This document shows positions 34,323 to 46,869 of a stretch of 64,000 bases of DNA, piece by piece. The notes beneath the pieces were generated by a model. The model searched no databases and was not told the origin of the DNA. It saw only the letters and a program-made list of their open reading frames with translations. How positions within the stretch are numbered: position 1 is the stretch's first letter; each line of letters begins with the position of its first letter. Made by a program: the position numbers and the translations under genes. Where the stretch lies: positions 188,001 to 252,000 of the forward strand of contig JBBHKE010002346.1 of the NCBI GenBank assembly GCA_037447655.1, in the 5' to 3' direction. The stretch is from Zygnema cylindricum (taxonomy: Eukaryota > Streptophyta > Zygnematophyceae > Zygnematales > Zygnemataceae).

Positions 34323-35151
34323 GGCGGTCTTTTTTCTCCTCCCTGTCTCTCTTAGAATCACCATAGTGAATGAACTAATTTTTAAAGCTTCCAAGTTGGA
34401 ACTAGTTTCCTCTAGGCTGCTGTAATAGTGAATGTATTTTTAGAGAAATGTTTTTTTTCGGTAGTTTCCCCTCCGTCCCACGTCAGTATTTAAAAGAAGT
34501 TGCTGCGAGGGTGGAGCCGCAGCTTGTCGCAGGGATTGCCGCCACTGAAACGTGAGAGGAACCATCGCACGCTCCAGATCTGTCGCTGCCTCGATCGACG
34601 GCTGTAAGCGCGTATTCGGCTGCGGCGCCTCTCTGCCTGGCTGTGACGTGACGTGTGGCGGGTTCACAATTCCGAAACGAGGAACGCGGCGAATTGCGGT
34701 GGACGGCGGAAAAGGCGCACTGCAGCACCGCATGCGACTGTACTGGAGCGCTTCCTGGAAAGTACGCTTCCGTGTACGGAAGCTGGACTGGTCTGAACCG
34801 TCGTTTGTGCACACGCGTGCGACGTGACCAGACTGCCATTCGACCAAATTGCCAACCGTCATCGACCGCGTTACGACTCGCATTCTTGGAAGACTCGAAC
34901 TGAATCCAATTCCGTGGTTAGGGTCATATCGAACGGAGATCAGCAAATTCCGCGCCAGTCGAAAAAAGTGTACGGTTAAATCCTTGAGAGTACGGTACTT
35001 CAGCGGTCAACGCCCTACCTGCGTTTGACAAATATCGCCGATGCGAAACATTCAGGTCAACGACGCGTTGGCATTCTGGAGGAATTGAAATCGTTGAATC
35101 GTAGCCGCACGCGTCAAAGACTCGAGGCGCCAGATGAAGAAGCCCGGGTAG
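34323..35151 (-). promoter_or_regulatory. Duplicated promoter region of copy 3
   Basis: It has the same elements as copy 2 (TATTTAAAAG on +, TGACGTGACGTG). From about 34440 to 35040 it appears base-for-base the same as the promoter of copy 4 (42968-43570), which indicates very recent duplication or conversion. Confidence 0.6.
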
Positions 35152-35620
35152 CAGAGGTCGCAATCGGGTACCCGTATCCGTACACGACCGTTACCCGACC
35201 GCCCGCGTCGGATCCTGAACGGATTCGGGTGCCAAATTTTGGGGGGCGGACGGATTTGGGCGGGTGATTTACAAAAAAAATTGAAAAAAAATAGGGTACG
35301 GTCGGGTTAGCAAAAAACGAAAAAAATTGAAGGTTATGTACTGTCCATAGTATCCGCCATAATTTTACTTTGTACTTTTGGTATCGTGGAAGGTATGAGG
35401 GAGATGTACCATCAATTTTGTACTCATTCGGGTACGGGCGCATACGAGTAGTTGCGGGAAATCGAGTTTCGGTTAACTTTTATTTCCGTAAAGGCGTATC
35501 GAGTAACGAGTAATAATTTAGGAGCATGACATAACCCGGTCGGCTATCGGGTGTTCAGATTTTGAGAAAAACAAATTTGTCGGTTTCGGTTATCTAAAAT
35601 TTTGACTTTTGCGACCTCTG
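35152..35620. mobile_element. hAT-like element in the copy 3 promoter
   Basis: The CAGAGGTCGCAA and TTGCGACCTCTG ends are flanked by CCGGGTAG and CTGGGTAT. It is at the same site and in the same orientation as in copy 2, so it was inherited with the duplication. Confidence 0.8.
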
Positions 35621-35869
35621 CTGGGTATCGTGGCTGCAGTGAAACAACCGCCAATCGCTCACCCGCCGCTCGTTCCCCTGTTCGAATCCCAATATTGTAG
35701 TGATTCGAATCCCAATATTGTAGTGACTTTGCTGATTGGCTGATCAGGTACAGTATTGTACTTTCAAGTTACTCCTAGTGTTCATTTCGTATAAAGAAAA
35801 ATCATTCATGTACAGAGGATAAATGAATAGGTCTTTTGTCAAAACGTATTATTGAACAAAATATTTGGC

Positions 35870-36690
35870 AATTGCAAGCCAATGTTGTAATATTTTCTAA
35901 CAACAAGTTTGAAAATCTGAAACCTAAAAAAATATGAACGGAAGCTAATCCTTCCGTGCCTTCCTTTCCCGACGTCACCAATCCATAATCCATTGCCTTA
36001 TCTCCAGTTAACTCACCTTTACGGGTTCCCTTGCCCACAAATGCTACCTTTCTAGCCACTTGTGAGGGTTTTGGTGCTTATGACTCTTGTCACACTTGTT
36101 TCCCCTCTCCTCAGGTTCGCCTTTGTTACAATGTCTAGAAGTCAAGAAAATCGCCTAAACCACCAGTCAACCGTGCTGACTCCGACAAAGTCAGCACGGA
36201 GTAATATAAAAAACATGAAATGAATCACATTGACTATTTAAAAGTGTATCAACCACCAATGTATAATTTTCCTGTGAAAACAAGTTCGGTTTATGATTCT
36301 TCCAAAATGTAGAACTCCCAAAAATCTAACTGGAAGCCAAACCTATATCTCATGCATTTCTCTTCCCAATCAATATTTAAGGTCCATCGAACTAATTCCG
36401 GGCTTTTATTTCCTGATGCCGCCACTTTATTACCAAATGCCTTATCTGTCTTTAGCGCATCCTCACGGGTTCTCTTGTCCACAAATGCAAACATGTCCAA
36501 CCACTTGTTCTCGTGCTTGTAACAGTAATCATTCGTTTTTCCTTCTCCACGTGTTAGCCTTTGTTACAATGTCTAGCATTCAAGAGTTGAAAGCACCTAG
36601 ACAACCAGCCGCCGACCGTGCTGACTCCAACAAACGATCTATCACCACGACATTGTATCAAGAAATGTCGTAATCAGAAAACCATGAAAC
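35870..36690. repeat. Interspersed repeat R1, two halves (unit 4)
   Basis: This counterpart of 29100-29830 keeps only pieces of the reverse-strand frames (for example VAFVGKGTRKGELTGDKAMD and MFAFVDKRTREDALKTDKAF). Confidence 0.5.
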
Positions 36691-36769
36691 AAATCACATT
36701 AACTCATTAAATTTGTCCATTGGTGTCTAATTTAATTAAGTAAACATTACACAGAGGACATCTGCCACC

Positions 36770-38590
36770 CAAAACAAGATTGAAATTAACTTGAAGCAAT
36801 CACGTTAACTCAGTAAAATTCTAACTTTATCTGCCACCCAAAACAAGATTGTAATTAACTTGAAGGAATCACGTTAACTCAGTGAAATTCTAACTTTCAA
36901 GCAGTCCGAAGCTAACCTGCCATCCCACTTGCCCATAGTCACAATGTCACTCTTCAATTAAAAAAAACTCACTCGACCTTTATATAATACGGGTTTCATT
37001 CCAAATATATTTTACTTAAATCACCACATCAAATCCGCCTGCTTACACCGTGCACTTCAACACATCAATACATTACCTAAAATGCAGTTGCCCGACCATT
37101 GCTCACCAACGCCCATTCGCGCCCATCTCTTTCCTAAGCCAAATCGATTGCCACACTACTTTCCATTTATTTTCGATACTTCGTTCGATCAATACTATTC
37201 ATTGCAATCTTAATACGGTCTTAAGTCTTAACGCTCATCCTAGACCGCACTTAAATTAGCTGCTCATTCCATTACAATCCAATGGCCAGCAAGTCTTTGA
37301 GCCTCCTTCACTCATTCTCTTGCTCTCGAGTTTCTCTCCAGGTGCCACTCCCTCCGTCCAACAGCCAGCCTCCCCCCACACGTGTCATGATTCAAGCTAG
37401 CCTCACCCCTCACCATCCCTTCTAACAGCAATTTTTCTGCTAAAATGTCTCCAACGCTGCCCACTTTCAACAACAGCAATGAGGGCTGCTAGGAGGCCCA
37501 GCAGTAGTGATGACTGCTAGGAGGGGAGGCCCAGCAGTAGTGATGACTGCTAGGAGGGGAGGCCTAAGAGGCCCAGCAGTAGTGATAACTGCCAGGAGGC
37601 CGAGAAAGAGGGTGGGATGGTCATGTCACAAGAAACCTAGAAGTTACGTGATAAAGTTAAGAGACAATGTGTCAAAGGTTAGGGATGGCATGAATACCTC
37701 TGAAGCTGATGTGGCAGATTTCACAAGGATTCTAGCAAGTGTGAGGTGTTCCAAATTACAGCTGCATAGGATTCTGAAGGAAAATTCTAAGGAACAGCGT
37801 GTTTAATTTTTGTTGTAAGAAATACATGGTATATCCTTCGGTAGGAGGCTAATTTCAGGTGGCATGGAATCGACCTATAACAGTTCCTCATATCTTTGGA
37901 GAGAGGTTCGTCCACGTCATCATTTTCTTTCCAGTCCAGATAAGGACATAAAATCAGTTCTTAACTATCTCAATTTGGGAAAAATGGTCGGTCATTCGCC
38001 AATGATGTTTACCTCTTCTTCCAACGACTCTTGAATCCAAATCGTACCAAATTTGGTAACATTTAGGTGTGCTATTCACTCCACTTATGGTGGAGATGCA
38101 TCCACAAGTATTGTTTTTAAGTGATAAAAACTTCAAAAATGGGGCATCGGCAATCGATGCTATTTTCCCATATCAAACAAGTGGAATAATCATCTCAAAT
38201 TTTATAATCCTGACCTGAAACAACACCCGAGGCTTGCAACAAAGGGCAAAAGGGCTACAAAAGTTGTTTAGCAATGACATCACCAAACGAATTTTGGCAT
38301 TGCCCATTCTCTTGGTTCCACTTTCCACAATGCGACATGGCCTACAACAAAATTCAACACCATTTTGGGGAAGATAGATAGCCTGACAATAGATAGCCTG
38401 GAGATGGTGTGGGTTCGTTCAATAAGCTTGTAATTGGGATAACGTCAGCTAAAAATTGAAGTTTTGGTGAAGCAAATGGTACGTTTCTTCGATCCTCTCT
38501 TGAAACGGTTGAAGCCAAATTGTGAGGCATGAAGGCCAGAGGAGAGTCATCTGCATTCACTCAACATCGCTTTAGCTTGTTTGGAAAAGG
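36770..38590. repeat. Interspersed repeats R2 and R3 (unit 4)
   Basis: R2 (36770-37260) starts with a short tandem duplication of CTGCCACCCAAAACAAGATT. R3 (37260-38590) follows. R3 includes a small minisatellite of GGCCCAGCAGTAGTGATGAC (37497-37595). Unit 3 is deleted for this segment, joining near 29822. Confidence 0.6.
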
Positions 38591-38820
38591 TATTTGTCAA
38601 TCGGATGTTTCAAATGGAAGTTTGAAATATTTTTTAATAAGATCTCCAACTCGATTTGGATCATTAATTCTCGTACTCCCACAAAGTTGTAGGTGTTTAT
38701 CTCTCTTCCTTTTTCTTTTCCTCTCTCCCCTCCTCTTTCTCCCTTCTCCTATTTTTTGTCTCTCCCTCTTTCTAATCATTCCAATATTTGCCGCTTGGTG
38801 AGCCTAAGAGAGTACAGGCT

Positions 38821-39416
38821 ATGAAAGATGAATGTCGATCAGGGTTATCAATTTCCACTCAATTGTGGATTGGTTGCTTTTGGTTTATTTTATGGGCTCA
38901 CGTCATCCAATGTACAAAGATTGAAAGAGTGGTATTGCTAGGGGATTATGTGGTTTTACTAGTGTGGAGACGAAGAGGATGTGAACGGAGGATGAAAAAA
39001 AATGTAATTCTCTTCGACTGTCACAAGTTAGTAACTCCTAAAGTAGATCCATGCTTCGCTCGTTTCCAAAGGTGAGCGGGGCTTGATCGTCAAAAAACTG
39101 AGGATGATGTGCTAGTAAGTGTGTGGTAATTGTGAATGCTAATGTGGAGATGCCCAAAAGGTTGCGGACTACAAACGATGTCGTTTTTGCTTAGACATTA
39201 GTGGTCTTTTGCCACAATAGTCCAATATCATGATGGTTTTGGGGGAGCTATTTAAAGTTATTGTGGCGTAGTTTGCTTCGGTTTACATCTCACGTTATGG
39301 TTGGAATAGAATTTAGGGGCCGGATTAGTTTGTAAAAAGAAAATTTAAATGGTCAGTTGTCACATCCGTAAGCTTTTATTTAGCTTTTGTGCAGATATGG
39401 TCCTTCTTTCCCTTGA
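38821..39416 (+). CDS. Possible small secreted protein, two exons (unit 4)
   Basis: Exon 1 is 38821-39071 and exon 2 39395-39416, with the same splice sites as 22874-23470. The frame is open, with the hydrophobic WIGCFWFILWAHVIQC segment. The coding case is weak for the reasons given at the unit 2 copy. Confidence 0.25.
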
Positions 39417-39686
39417 GAATAATAACCTCGACGAAAACAAACCCAACAAAGTAGATACACAAGGTTTTACTTCATCGTGAGTAAGATTTAGCGCAGCTTA
39501 TCACAAACTTGGTAGCCGAACAAAGAAAAAAACATAAGGTAACAACAACTTTTGGCAATTTCAATGCAAGTAATGCGAAAATTAACAAGAACACACACAA
39601 AGGGGAAAACAGTTTCTTGATTAATGAAATATGAGAGGAAATGAAAATATTCCTGCAGAAGGAATCACAAACAATAAATGAAGTAT

Positions 39687-39691
39687 TTACA
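39687..39691 (-). terminator. Candidate poly(A) signal TGTAA, copy 4
   Basis: TGTAA on the reverse strand about 180 nt past the stop, in the conserved context. Confidence 0.5.
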
Positions 39692-39870
39692 ATCACCTAG
39701 ACTAACACCTATTTACACCATTTTGGCTAAGGAAATCATCGAATGGATTGTCTAGCAAATAACCGTAGTGCTCGAGTAACTTCGAGCATCGTCTCAAAGT
39801 TGCACAAGAGTGAACATTTCATGATATTTTTTTCCAATTCGATCTATTGGAACAAACTAATTGTAAGAAC

Positions 39871-42849
39871 CTACGACGTCTTAAACATCACACATCGCCT
39901 TGTTGTGTCAAAGAGGTTCTCCGTATCGTCTGCTGGAACATTGAAAGCAACACCCTTATAGCTGATTCTGCACACCGTAATGGGCAACATGACACAACGG
40001 CTGCGGAAGTAATCGATGCCAGGTGTCGTTTGGAAGGTCCGGCCTTTCAAAACAGCATCTTCACCATTTAGGTAGAACTGATTTCCGACAGGGTTAGTAA
40101 CCGCCGGACATTCTCGGAAGAGAGCCAAACCGGACTCGTCCACCTCGACGACAATCTCATCTCCTGTTTTATTCGTCCTCAAACCGGGGCTCAAGCTCGT
40201 TCCCTCGTCATTTACGAGTGTGAACGTGGGGATTTTGCTTTTGTATCCCTCGAAATAGAAGTCACAAAGCTCCAATGGAGTGGATGGGCACGAGGTGGTG
40301 CATGCGGGAGGAGGCGGTGGTGAAGGAGGGGGCGGAGGAGGAGGCGATGGTGGAGGAGGTGAAGGCGAAGGAGGGGGAGGAGATGGTGGAGGTGGGGGTG
40401 GTGATGGAGGCGGGGGAGAAGGTGAGGGAGGAGGAGGTGAGGGAGGAGGAGGTGACGGTGAGGGAGGAGGAGGTGAAGGAGGAGGAGGTGAGGGTGGAGG
40501 AGGCGATGGTGAAGGAGGAGGAGGTGAGGGAGGAGGAGGTGAAGGAGGAGAACATGGTGGAGGAGGTGACGGTGAAGGAGGAGGAGGTGAAGGTGAAGGA
40601 ACGGGGGTAACGGACGGTGAACAGGTGCAAGATGCGATAGAGGGGCCCGTGGCAAAGATAAGGCATCGGCGCTCGTCGGGGTAAATTTGTTGGTATGTGT
40701 CCCCCAAGTTGAGGTTTATGACGCTATTGCCGCTTGGAATTTGTACTGCGGTGAGAGGAATCGCAAAGCAAGAGTTTTCGTAGTAGCTCTTTGGCGCCTG
40801 CAATAGATGCCAAACTGTATCCCATAAGCCTCAATCCAACTGTGTTCTAATAGATTTGAATCCTTGTCAAGTTGTTACTGCTTTGCTATGTTTATGAAAA
40901 AAAGACCTTCCATGAAGTGAAAGTTGCTACACTGGCCTGTTTTATTTACTGAAAATGAACTAGTTTGGGCACATGGACTTGTAACCGCCTTAAACATATA
41001 GAGTTTAACTAGTGGCAGATTATTATGTGCCAATGAGGTACTTCCAATTTCTGAAACTTACCGAATTAAAAGTGCGGAACTTGATCTGGGCTTGTTGTCC
41101 GTTGACGTAGAACTGGTTCCCAACGCTAGTTCCCGCCTTATCCGAGCAGATGAAATAGGCCTCTCCCGAACTATCCACTTCAATAATCTCTCCACTCACG
41201 GAGTCCATAACGTAGGGCCCTACTCCCGTGTCACTCGATCCGTCCAAACTGAAATGGACCACAACTTTCGCGTCAGTTCTATTTGTGTTTTTCAAATGAA
41301 CTCGAATATGAAACAAAAACATCGAATATATGGGTTGCTAAAATATAATGCATTTTCTCAAAGTAAAAAGGAAAATAGGATTCGTATTCTGTGCACTTCG
41401 ACACAGATATTAGTTTCTTGGTATATCATCGGGATTATTTGATTTCCAAAAAGCATGGGAAATCCAAATTTGGACGTGCACAACGGTAATATTAAAGGAT
41501 TGGTGTTATTTCATAATTGTTACTTTGACAGTGAGACCGTAAAATGGTTCTAAATTGAATGATAAAGAAAAGCACAATTCTACAGTTGGGCATTCGGAAG
41601 CGGAATGTGCAAATGGGTTAATTTTGCCCCTAATAACATAATGTTGTGATTATCGACGACAAGCCAGAGTAACTGTAGGTCAAAGGTCAAATTTCCCTTC
41701 AAAACTGGAGGATAAACTGGAGCTTCTAAAAGATACATCACAAATGGACCGGATATTGCGCGTAAATTTGAAGAGGACATTGATTTACAAGGGAAAAATT
41801 CAAAGTTTTAAGAAATTTATAAAGCTTAGAAGTTTAGATTGTTAACTGTTTTTTAAGCATGCTTTCAGCATTTTATGTTTCCAATAAGCTCCGAATGGTG
41901 TCAAAATGATCCATTAAAAAAAAAGAGGCTATTTACAGATAAGAAAAAAATAAAAAAACCGATAGAGCTTATTATACGGATTTCATGAGCATTCAAACAA
42001 CGTAATTTCACCGCAGAAGTTGCTAATTTTAGCTTAGGCCGAAACAGCAAAGAGGTTTAGATATAATTACAGAAAGACAGAGAGTATAATGATAGAATAG
42101 GAAAACAGGCCATGAGGTGAGGTAAAGAAAGAGAAGTGAGAACAAGAGTGAGGGGAAGACACATGGGGAGTGAGAGAAGAGGCGAGAAGGAAAAGGGGTG
42201 AAAGAGGAGAAGGTCTGAAAAAAAATGTAACCACCATCCCGAATTTATCATTTCCCTCGCTCCTTTCCCCTCACTCTTAGTCCCTTTTCCATCTTCAACA
42301 CTCGCCCCAACTATTTTACCCCCTATTTCCCCACCTTTTCTGCCTCCCTCCCTACCCTCTCTCCATTTCTCCCTCTCTCCCTCCCGCCTCCCTCTATCTC
42401 ACTCTACGTAAATCCTGCACTCTCTCCTTCCCTACTGCCCACCTTCGCTCTCATCACTCTCTCTTCTTCTAGCCTCTCCATCCTACTCCAGGCTGATGGT
42501 TTCCATATCGATGTGCTAAGAATTCAACCCAATGTAAAGGAATCCAAAGTTTTATATTTCAACATGTATACGCGCCCAAATGGAGAAACGGAGTTGGGTC
42601 TTAGATTCTACCTGATGCTTGGGATGGTGTTGTTGTCCGAGAAAAGGAAAAAATCGCAGTCGGGGAAGTAAGTGGAGGAGACTGTCATCAAAGTTCGCCC
42701 GGACACGCGGTTTGCCATTTTATCGCGGTCGACCCTCATTCCGAAACTGCGTGCCGCCTCCGCGCAGGAAATAGTGTGGCTCATCCCATCGCCACGGCAC
42801 ATATGACCAAGCTCCAACCAAGTTTGGGAGATAGATTCGCCTTAGCCAT
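39871..42849 (-). pseudogene. Array gene copy 4: Ser/Pro-rod protein with signal-peptide frameshift
   Basis: Reverse-strand exons are 42849-42612 (238 nt, one fewer than in the other copies), 41248-41062 and 40797-39871; introns are 1363 and 264 nt. The missing base lies near 42785 (CTCATCCCATCG against CTCATCGCCATCG). Reading from the usual ATG then stops after 22 residues (...CAVAMG). Exons 2 and 3, the rod and domain B are intact and match copy 3. It is either a very young pseudogene, a sequencing error, or a gene read from another start without a proper signal peptide. Intron 1 resembles copy 1 rather than copy 3. Confidence 0.8.
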
Positions 42850-43687
42850 GGCGGTCTTTTTTCCCCTCCCTGTCTCTCTTAGAATCACCATAGTGAATGA
42901 ACTAATTTTTAAAGCTTCCAAGTTGGGAACTGGTTCCCTCTAGGCTGCTGTAATAATGAATGTATTTTTAGAGAAATGTTTTTTTTCGGTAGTTTCCCCT
43001 CCGTCCCACGTCAGTATTTAAAAGAAGTTGCTGCGAGGGTGGAGCCGCAGCTTGTCGCAGGGATTGCCGCCACTGAAACGTGAGAGGAACCATCGCACGC
43101 TCCAGATCTGTCGCTGCCTCGATCGACGGCTGTAAGCGCGTATTCGGCTGCGGCGCCTCTCTGCCTGGCTGTGACGTGACGTGTGGCGGGTTCACAATTC
43201 CGAAACGAGGAACGCGGCGAATTGCGGTGGACGGCGGAAAAGGCGCACTGCAGCACCGCATGCGACTGTACTGGAGCGCTTCCTGGAAAGTACGCTTCCG
43301 TGTACGGAAGCTGGACTGGTCTGAACCGTCGTTTGTGCACACGCGTGCGACGTGACCAGACTGCCATTCGACCAAATTGCCAACCGTCATCGACCGCGTT
43401 ACGACTCGCATTCTTGGAAGACTCGAACTGAATCCAATTCCGTGGTTAGGGTCATATCGAACGGAGATCAGCAAATTCCGCGCCAGTCGAAAAAAGTGTA
43501 CGGTTAAATCCTTGAGAGTACGGTACTTCAGCGGTCAACGCCCTACCTGCGTTTGACAAATATCGCCGATGCGAAACATTCAGGTCAACGACGCGTTGGC
43601 ATTCTGGAGGAATTGAAATCGATGAATCGTATCCGCACGCGTCAAAGAGTCGAAGGCGCCAGATGAGGAAGTCCGGGCAAGTCCGGG
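42850..43687 (-). promoter_or_regulatory. Duplicated promoter region of copy 4
   Basis: Same as copy 3 up to about 43620. It ends in a 10-nt direct repeat (AAGTCCGGGC twice, about 43669-43688) at the border of the hAT-like insertion, possibly an excision footprint or a repeated insertion event. Confidence 0.6.
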
Positions 43688-44152
43688 CAGAGGTCGCAAA
43701 AGTCAAAATTTTAGATAACTGAAACCGACCGTTTTTTTTTTATCATATCTGAGTACCCGACGCCCGACCGGTTTATGTCACGCTCCAAAATTGTTAACCG
43801 TTACCGGAAAAGCGTTTACGAATAAAAAAATAAACCGAGACTCGATTTGTCTCGACTACCCGTACCCACCCGTTACCGAATACGCACAGAATTAGTGGTA
43901 CATCTTCCTTATACCTTCCACAATACCAGGAGTACAAAGTACAATAATGTTGGACACTATTGACAGTACCAAACCTTCAATTTTTTTCGTTTTTTGCTTA
44001 CCCGACCGCAACATATTTTTTTTTTCTTTTCGTGAATCACCCGCCCGAATCCGCCCGACCCCCCAAATTTGGCAAACGAATCCGACGCGGGCGGTCGTTT
44101 AATGGTTGGTTAACGGTCGGTTACAGTTTTTGTTAACCGTTTGCGACCTCTG
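43688..44152. mobile_element. hAT-like element in the copy 4 promoter, opposite orientation
   Basis: The family is the same (CAGAGGTCGCAA ... TTGCGACCTCTG), but the interior runs the other way: CAAAAGTCAAAATTTTAGAT comes first. The target duplications are AGTCCGGG (43680-43687) and AGCCCGGG (44153-44160), 3 bp away from the target used in copies 2, 3 and 5. It is therefore an independent insertion. Confidence 0.8.
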
Positions 44153-44359
44153 AGCCCGGGTAACGCGGCTGCGGTGAACAGCCGCGAATCGCTCACCCGC
44201 TGCTCGTTCCGTGTTCAAATCACGATATCGTTGTGATTCGGCTGATAAACTAATTAGGTCCTTTCAAGTTACTCCTAGATTTTATTTCGTAAAAAAAAAA
44301 TCATTCACGTACATTGGATGAATGGAAAGATCTTTTTTCAAACGTATTGTGGAACAAAA

Positions 44360-45630
44360 CAGCTGGCAATTGCAAGCTAATGTTCCGATTTTTTCTAACA
44401 ACAAGAGTGAAAATGTGAAACCCAAATAATTTTTGAACGGAAGCTAATCCTTCCGTGCCTTCCTTTCTCGACGTCACCACCTCCTTGTTCATTGCCTTAT
44501 CTTCGGTTAACTCATCCTTATGTGTTCCCTTGCCCACAAATGCGACCTTTCCAGCCACTTGTCAGGGTTTTCGTGCTTATGACTCTTGTCACACTTGTTC
44601 CCCTCTCTTCGGGTTCGCCATTGTTACAATGTCTCGAAGTCACGAAAAGCACCCAGACCACCAGTCAACCGTGCCGACTCTGACAAATGATCAATCACCA
44701 GGACATTGCATCAAGAAATGTCGGAATATAAAAAACATGAAATGAATCATACTGACTTGTAACCAACACCAATGTATAACCTTCCATGATATAGAACTCC
44801 CAAAAATCTAACTGGAAGCCAAACCTTCATCTCCTGCATTTCTCTTTCCAATCCATATTCAAGATCCATCGAACTAATTCCGGGCTTTTATTTCTCGATG
44901 CCGCCACTTTAATACCAAATGCATTATCTGTCTTTAGCGCATCCTCACGGTTCTCTTGTCCACAAATGCAAACATGTCCAACAACTTGTTCTCGTGCTTT
45001 TAATTGTAATCATTTTTTTCCCCTCTCCTCGTGTTCGCCTTTGTCACAATGTCTAGCATTCAAGAGTCGAAAGCACCTAGACTACCAGACGACCGTGCTG
45101 ACTCGAACTAACGATCAATCACCATAACATTGCATCAAGAAATGTTGTATTTAAAAAATTATGAAACAAATCACAGTAACTCATTAAATTTGACCATTGA
45201 TGTCTAATTAAATCAAATAAACATTACACGGAGGGCATCTGCCACCCAAAACAAGGCTGTGATTAAATTGAAGCAATCACGTCAACTCAATAAAATTCTA
45301 ACTTTCAAACCAACCGAAGCTAATGTGGCATCTCACTTGCCCAAAGTCACAATGTCACTCTTCCATCAAAGTAAATTCACTCGACCTTTATGTACAACTG
45401 ATTTCATTCCAAATTATTCATACATGTATCGCCATATCAATTCCGCCTACTTACACCGTACACTTGAATACATCAATACATTGTTGAGGTGCAATTGCCT
45501 GACTATTGATCACCAGCGGCCCTTAGTAACCATCTCTTTCCCAAGCCAAATTGATAGCCACACTAATTTCCTATGACTATCAATTCTTCCTTTGATCGAT
45601 ACTATTTAGTGCAATCTTAAATAAGCCCGA
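44360..45630. repeat. Interspersed repeats R1 (two halves) and R2 (unit 5)
   Basis: R1 covers about 44360-45170 and R2 about 45230-45630, in the same order as in unit 4. R2 ends where an extra promoter fragment begins. R3 does not follow directly; a partial R3 is at 48430-48760. Confidence 0.55.
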
Positions 45631-45638
45631 AAAAATAA

Positions 45639-46545
45639 ATTCGACCAAATTGCGAACCGTCATCGACCGCGTTACGACTCTCAAGTGCGAGACGCGCATT
45701 CTTGGAAGACTCGAACTGAATCCAATTCCGTGGTTAGGGTCATATCGAACGGAGATCAGCAAATTCCTCGCCAGTCGACAAAAGTGTACGGTCAAATCCT
45801 TGAGAGTACGGTACTGCAGTGGTCAGCGCCCTACCAGCGTTCGACAAATATCGCCGGTGCGAAACATTCAGGTCAACGACGCGTTGGCATTCTGGTCGAA
45901 TTGAAATCGTGGAATCGCAGCCGCACGCGTCAAAGACTCGAGGCGCCAGATGAAGAAGCCCGGGTAGTATAGGTCGCAATCGGGTACTCGAATCCGTACC
46001 CGAACGCTACCCGACTGCCCGCGTCGGATCTCGGAACGGATTCGGGTGCCAAATTCTGGGGGGCGGGCGGATTGGAGCGGGTGATTCACAAAAAAAATAA
46101 AAAATATAGGGTAGGGTCTGGTAAGCCAAAAAAGAAAAAAAATGAAGGTTATGTACTGTCCATACTATCCAGCATAATTATACTTTGTACTTTTGGTATC
46201 GTGGAAGGTATTAGGGAGATGTACCATCAATTTTGTACTTATTCGGGTACGGGCGGATACGGGTAGTCGCGGGAAATCAAGTTTCGGTTATCTTTTATTT
46301 TCGTAAAGACGTATCAAGTAACGAGTAACAATTTAGGAGCATGACATAGCCCGATCGGGTATCGGGTGTTCAGATTTTGAAAACAACAAATTTGTCGGTT
46401 TCGGGTATCTAAGATTTTCACTTTTGCGACCTTTGCCGAATAGCGTGGCTGCAGTGAAACAACCGCGAATCGCTCACCCGCCACTCGTTCCCTTGTTAGA
46501 ATCACGATATTGTAGTGATTATGCTGATTGGCTAATGTGGTACAG
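45639..46545 (-). promoter_or_regulatory. Orphan promoter fragment without a gene
   Basis: From ATTCGACCAAATTGCGAACC onward the sequence is almost the same as the copy 5 promoter (from 53319), including the hAT-like element. No gene exons are attached: the homology begins upstream of the TATA region. It is a duplicated piece or the remnant of a lost copy. Confidence 0.65.
45968..46436. mobile_element. hAT-like element in the orphan promoter
   Basis: The ends TATAGGTCGCAA and TTGCGACCTTTG are slightly decayed. The flanks CCGGGTAG and CCGAATAG retain most of the 8-bp duplication. It has the same site and orientation as in copies 2 and 3. Confidence 0.75.
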
Positions 46546-46857
46546 GTAAGGTTCGTTAGTTTTATCGCCCGTGGTGTGAAAGGTGTGAAACCCTCTTTCA
46601 CACCGCGAAATGCCCCGTGCTTTTCACACTTCGCAAAATACCGCCCGGGTACCTCGGATTTTTAGGGTCATAGGGTTATTGGTTGTGTTTTTTTTTAAAT
46701 AAAAAAAAACACAAATGAGAAAAAAACCCTAAACATATTTATACTTGCGAAGCGCCGCGCGGCGCGAGGCGTCGTAAAGCGAAATTGGAGTGAAAGGAGT
46801 GAAGGCGACGTGGACGCTTCCACACGAGACCTCCACGCCCAAAAACGCTCGTTTCAG
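46546..46857 (+). mobile_element. 312-bp insertion with intron-like ends (GTAAGG...TTTCAG)
   Basis: Related flanks elsewhere read GGTACAGTATTGTACTTTC (35747-35765) without a break. Here the sequence is GGTACAG, then a 312-bp insert, then TACTGTAATTTC. The insert starts GTAAGG and ends TTTCAG, so a CAG stands at both borders. Inside are hairpins (GGTGTGAAAGG...CTCTTTCACACC; GCGCCGCGCGGCGC), and an A/T-rich centre. No terminal inverted repeat or frame is seen. It may be an introner-like element or a coincidence. Confidence 0.5.
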
Positions 46858-46869
46858 TACTGTAATTTC

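Noticed and set aside
34440-34946. 168-codon reverse frame in the promoter of copy 3, identical at 42968-43474
   Set aside because: It covers the TATA and TGACGTG region of the duplicated promoter. The frame differs or is broken in copies 1, 2 and 5. Identity between copies 3 and 4 is due to recency.
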